A stretch of 32,057 bases of DNA. Origin: an uncultured Porphyromonadaceae bacterium (GTDB lineage Bacteria; Bacteroidota; Bacteroidia; Bacteroidales; Muribaculaceae). The notes under the pieces are model-generated. The model saw nothing but the letters and a program-made list of their open reading frames with translations. It ran no database searches and was not told the DNA's origin. The translations under genes and the position numbers were made by a program. Numbering within the stretch: position 1 is the first letter of the stretch; the number at the start of each line of letters is the position of its first letter. Shown here one piece after another: positions 29,802 through 32,057 of this stretch. The stretch lies in assembly GCA_902470475.1 (NCBI GenBank), contig CABRGT010000015.1, positions 1-32,057 of the forward strand. Direction: 5' to 3'.

Positions 29802-31631
29802 TCAGCCGAGGCTCTGCATCTCGACGAGTCGGCGGTAGTGGCCTCCGAGGGCCATGAGCTGGTCGTGGTTGCCGCGCTCGACGATGCGGCCTTCGTGCAG
29901 GACGCAGATGATGTCGGCGTTGCGGATCGTCGACAGGCGGTGTGCGATGACCAGTGTGGTGCGGTCTTTCATCAGCCGCTCGAGCGCCTGCTGGACGAGC
30001 ACCTCGCTCTCGGTGTCGAGGGCCGAGGTGGCCTCGTCGAGGATCAGTATCGGTGGATTCTTGAGGATGGCGCGGGCTATGGACAGGCGCTGTCGCTGCC
30101 CGCCCGAGAGGCGGCATCCGCGGTCGCCGATGGAGGTGTCGTAGCCGTCCTCGGTGGCGATGATGAATTCGTGGGCGTTGGCGATGCGTGCGGCGGCCTC
30201 CACTTCCTCGCGGGTGGCCGATGCGACGCCGAAGGTGATGTTGTTGTAGAATGTGTCGTTGAACAGGATGGCTTCCTGGTTGACGTTGCCCATGAGCGAG
30301 CGCAGATCGGCCACACGCATGCTGCGGATGTCGACGCCGTCGATTGTGATGCGTCCTTCGCCTACGTCGTAGAAGCGCGGGAGCAGGTCGGCCATGGTGG
30401 TCTTGCCGGAGCCGCTCTGCCCGACGAGTGCCACGGTGGCTCCGGCGGGAATGTCGAGGCTGATGTCGTGGAGCACGCGGCGGTCGCCGTAGCTGAACGA
30501 TACGTCCTCGTAGCGGATGGACTTCTTCAGGGCCGGCACGGCGACGGGCGCGGCGGGGTCGGCGATCGGGTTGCGGGCGGCGAGGATCTTGTCGACGCGT
30601 TCCATCGACGCGAGTCCCTTCTGGATGCTGTAGGCGCCCTTCGACAGGTCCTTGGCCGGGTTGATCATCGAGTAGAAGATGACCATGTAGTAGATGAACG
30701 AGGCCGCGTTGAGCGACGAGTATCCGCTCAGGATCAGCGAGCCGCCGAACCACAGGATTATCGCGATGGCCGTGGTGCCGAGGAATTCGCTCATGGGGTG
30801 GGCGAGCGACTGGCGCCGGGCCACGCGGTTGCTGATCTGGAAGAATACCTGATTTTCCTGATGGAAGCGGCGGCGGACCTTATCCTCGGCGTTGAAGGCC
30901 TTGATGACGCGCAGGCCTCCGAGGGTCTCCTCGATGTTGGACATGAGCACGCCCCACTGGGTCTGCCCCTCGAACGACTGGCGCTTGAGTCGCTTGCCTA
31001 CGCGGCCCATGACCATGCCGGCCAGCGGGAGCAGCACGAACACGAACACGGTGAGCTGCCATGATATCATCAGCATCATGGTGAGGCACACGATGATCAT
31101 GACCGGATTCTTGAACATCATGTCGAGCGACGACATGATGCTGTTCTCGATCTCGGCCACGTCGCCGCTCATGCGGGCCATGACGTCGCCCTTGCGCTCG
31201 GAGGTGAAGAACGACAGGGGCAGGCGGGTGATCTTGTCGTAGAGATAGTTGCGGATGTCGCGCACGATGCCCGAGCGCAGCGGCACTATGTAGTAGCTGC
31301 TCAGGTAGGCGGTGCCGGTCTTGAGGCCGGTCATCACCACCAGGGCGGCAGCCAGGAGCGCCAGCGTGGCGGAGGGACCGAAGTGTGTGATCGATTCCTG
31401 TGTGTAGTAGTAGAAGTTGTTGACCGCCACATCCTTGAGCGACGCCGATCCGAGCGGCATGTATGCGTATGTCGCTTCCTTGATCTTGAACAGCATCTCC
31501 AGTATGGGGATGATCAGGGCGAACGAGAACAGGGTCAGCACGGCTGTCAACAGATTGAACAGGATGTTGAGCAGCAGATATTTCTTGTAAGGCGGTACGA
31601 AGCGCCTGAGTATTTTGAAAAACTCCTTCAT
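29802..31631 (-). CDS. MsbA-type ABC exporter (fused permease and ATPase)
   Basis: A 609-residue half-transporter. The membrane domain (about 1-330) has six helices, beginning YLLLNILFNLLTAVLTLFS, with coupling stretches such as LPLSFFTSERKGDVMARMSGD. The ATPase domain (about 360-609) has Walker A GQSGSGKTTM near 405, the signature LSGGQRQRLSIARAIL near 507, Walker B ILILDEATSALD near 530 and the switch histidine in VIAHRLST. The closest functional guess is a lipid A or lipid exporter of the MsbA type, but many homologues move drugs or peptides. It works as a homodimer, as no partner gene is present. Confidence 0.92.
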   Translation of the reverse strand: MKEFFKILRRFVPPYKKYLLLNILFNLLTAVLTLFSFALIIPILEMLFKIKEATYAYMPLGSASLKDVAVNNFYYYTQESITHFGPSATLALLAAALVVMTGLKTGTAYLSSYYIVPLRSGIVRDIRNYLYDKITRLPLSFFTSERKGDVMARMSGDVAEIENSIMSSLDMMFKNPVMIIVCLTMMLMISWQLTVFVFVLLPLAGMVMGRVGKRLKRQSFEGQTQWGVLMSNIEETLGGLRVIKAFNAEDKVRRRFHQENQVFFQISNRVARRQSLAHPMSEFLGTTAIAIILWFGGSLILSGYSSLNAASFIYYMVIFYSMINPAKDLSKGAYSIQKGLASMERVDKILAARNPIADPAAPVAVPALKKSIRYEDVSFSYGDRRVLHDISLDIPAGATVALVGQSGSGKTTMADLLPRFYDVGEGRITIDGVDIRSMRVADLRSLMGNVNQEAILFNDTFYNNITFGVASATREEVEAAARIANAHEFIIATEDGYDTSIGDRGCRLSGGQRQRLSIARAILKNPPILILDEATSALDTESEVLVQQALERLMKDRTTLVIAHRLSTIRNADIICVLHEGRIVERGNHDQLMALGGHYRRLVEMQSLG

Positions 31632-31639
31632 ATCGCGCG

Positions 31640-31647
31640 CAAAGTTA
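31640..31647 (-). promoter_or_regulatory. -7 promoter element of the ABC exporter
   Basis: The reverse strand reads TAACTTTG, an exact match to TAnnTTTG, 8 bp before the ATG. The leader would be very short or nearly absent. The -33 position is poor. Confidence 0.5.
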
Positions 31648-31659
31648 CGAAAAAAATTG

Positions 31660-31667
31660 TAATTTTG
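31660..31667 (+). promoter_or_regulatory. -7 promoter element of the B3/B4-domain gene
   Basis: TAATTTTG is an exact TAnnTTTG, 24 bp before the ATG at 31692. It lies back to back with the exporter's -7 box (12 bp apart), so the two promoters overlap and may compete. Confidence 0.55.
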
Positions 31668-31691
31668 TCAGAAGCTTGAAAACCGAACGAT

Positions 31692-32057
31692 ATGTCTGCA
31701 CGCAATATAGCATTTGAAATCGAACCGGAGGTGGCCGCGGCCGCTCCGCAGCTGACCGAGATCATAGTGACGGCCGACGTGGCCAATCCTCCCACGCCCG
31801 ACGGACTGTGGGCCGAAATCACCGCGGCGGCGGCCCGTGTGCGCGAGACCACCCCGATGGAGATGGTCAACAAGCGGCCGTCCGTCGCCGCCATCCGCGC
31901 GGCCTACAAGGCGCTCGGCAAGGAGCCGAACCGCTACCGCCCGTCGTCGGAGGCGCTGTGCCGCCGGTGTGTCAAGGGTCTGGAGCTGTACCGCTCGCTG
32001 GCTGTCATCGACCTTGTCAACCTGATCTCGATCGTCACCGGCCACTCGATCGGCGGG
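31692..32057 (+). CDS. B3/B4 tRNA-binding-domain protein, partial
   Basis: The first 122 residues of a protein with the B3/B4 domain found in the phenylalanyl-tRNA synthetase beta subunit. The block AAYKALGKEPNRYRPSSEALCRR followed by LAVIDLVNLISIVTGHSIGG is diagnostic (residues 75-122). Free-standing B3/B4 proteins resemble the editing domain and may hydrolyse mischarged tRNA; the activity of this subgroup is not firmly known to me. The start follows a -7 box by 24 bp. The gene continues beyond the right edge. Confidence 0.85.
   Translation, partial: MSARNIAFEIEPEVAAAAPQLTEIIVTADVANPPTPDGLWAEITAAAARVRETTPMEMVNKRPSVAAIRAAYKALGKEPNRYRPSSEALCRRCVKGLELYRSLAVIDLVNLISIVTGHSIGG

Noticed and set aside
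29787..31064. Open frame antisense to the ABC exporter (425 codons)
   Set aside because: Acidic/Val-rich shadow of conserved ABC transporter codons.

Overview
The window reads as a piece of chromosome from a high-GC member of the Bacteroidales, probably a gut commensal of the Muribaculaceae/Bacteroidaceae type; the family is a guess. The evidence is the Bacteroidetes sigma-factor signature (TAnnTTTG at -7, a TTTG-like box about 20 nt upstream) before many genes, the absence of Shine-Dalgarno sequences, a Bacteroidetes-type LptD, lipoproteins with acidic residues after the lipid-bearing cysteine, a CfxA-like beta-lactamase, and a Xus-type TonB/DUF4374/PepSY iron locus. No phage, insertion sequence or CRISPR array is visible.

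Layout. 1-1779 (-): an unrecognised partial gene and an S41 C-terminal processing protease. 1955-2132 (+): two identical tRNA-Asn(GTT) genes with a terminator, followed by an AT-rich MntA/HepT-type toxin-antitoxin pair (2290-2956). 3063-6258 (-): the fluoride channel FluC/CrcB and the outer-membrane LPS assembly protein LptD. 6259-6614: non-coding, with a GC-rich inverted-repeat element. 6615-7628 (-): an AT-rich RhuM-family gene. 7820-11876 (-): a tight operon gltX-waaA-(degenerate argC-like)-DUF486 membrane protein.

12085-15047 (+): cupin, hybrid-cluster protein Hcp, a small rubredoxin and a Crp/Fnr-family regulator, plausibly a nitrosative/oxidative stress unit. 15089-16036 (+): a CfxA-like class A beta-lactamase. 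16037-16479: non-coding, with a 7-bp tandem repeat, a leftward promoter that has no gene, and a large imperfect inverted repeat. 16480-18191 (-): a LytS/LytR-type two-component system, divergent from the xusABC-like siderophore uptake operon (18431-23471, +), which ends at a perfect 32-bp palindrome.

23765-25755 (-): a lipoprotein alpha/beta hydrolase and an AraC-family regulator, divergent from a three-gene operon (25927-28489, +) of exported proteins: a lipoprotein-like flavodoxin with an extra C-terminal tail, a dienelactone-hydrolase-like protein with a cysteine nucleophile, and an FMN-reductase-fold lipoprotein. 28511-31631 (-): HflX GTPase and an MsbA-type ABC exporter. 31692-end (+): a partial B3/B4 tRNA-binding-domain protein.

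The two most promising leads are the AraC-linked set of exported flavoproteins and hydrolases beside the siderophore operon, which may form one extracytoplasmic redox/esterase pathway, and the ArgC-like protein that has lost its catalytic cysteine and nucleotide-binding glycines yet remains in frame in an operon with gltX and waaA.
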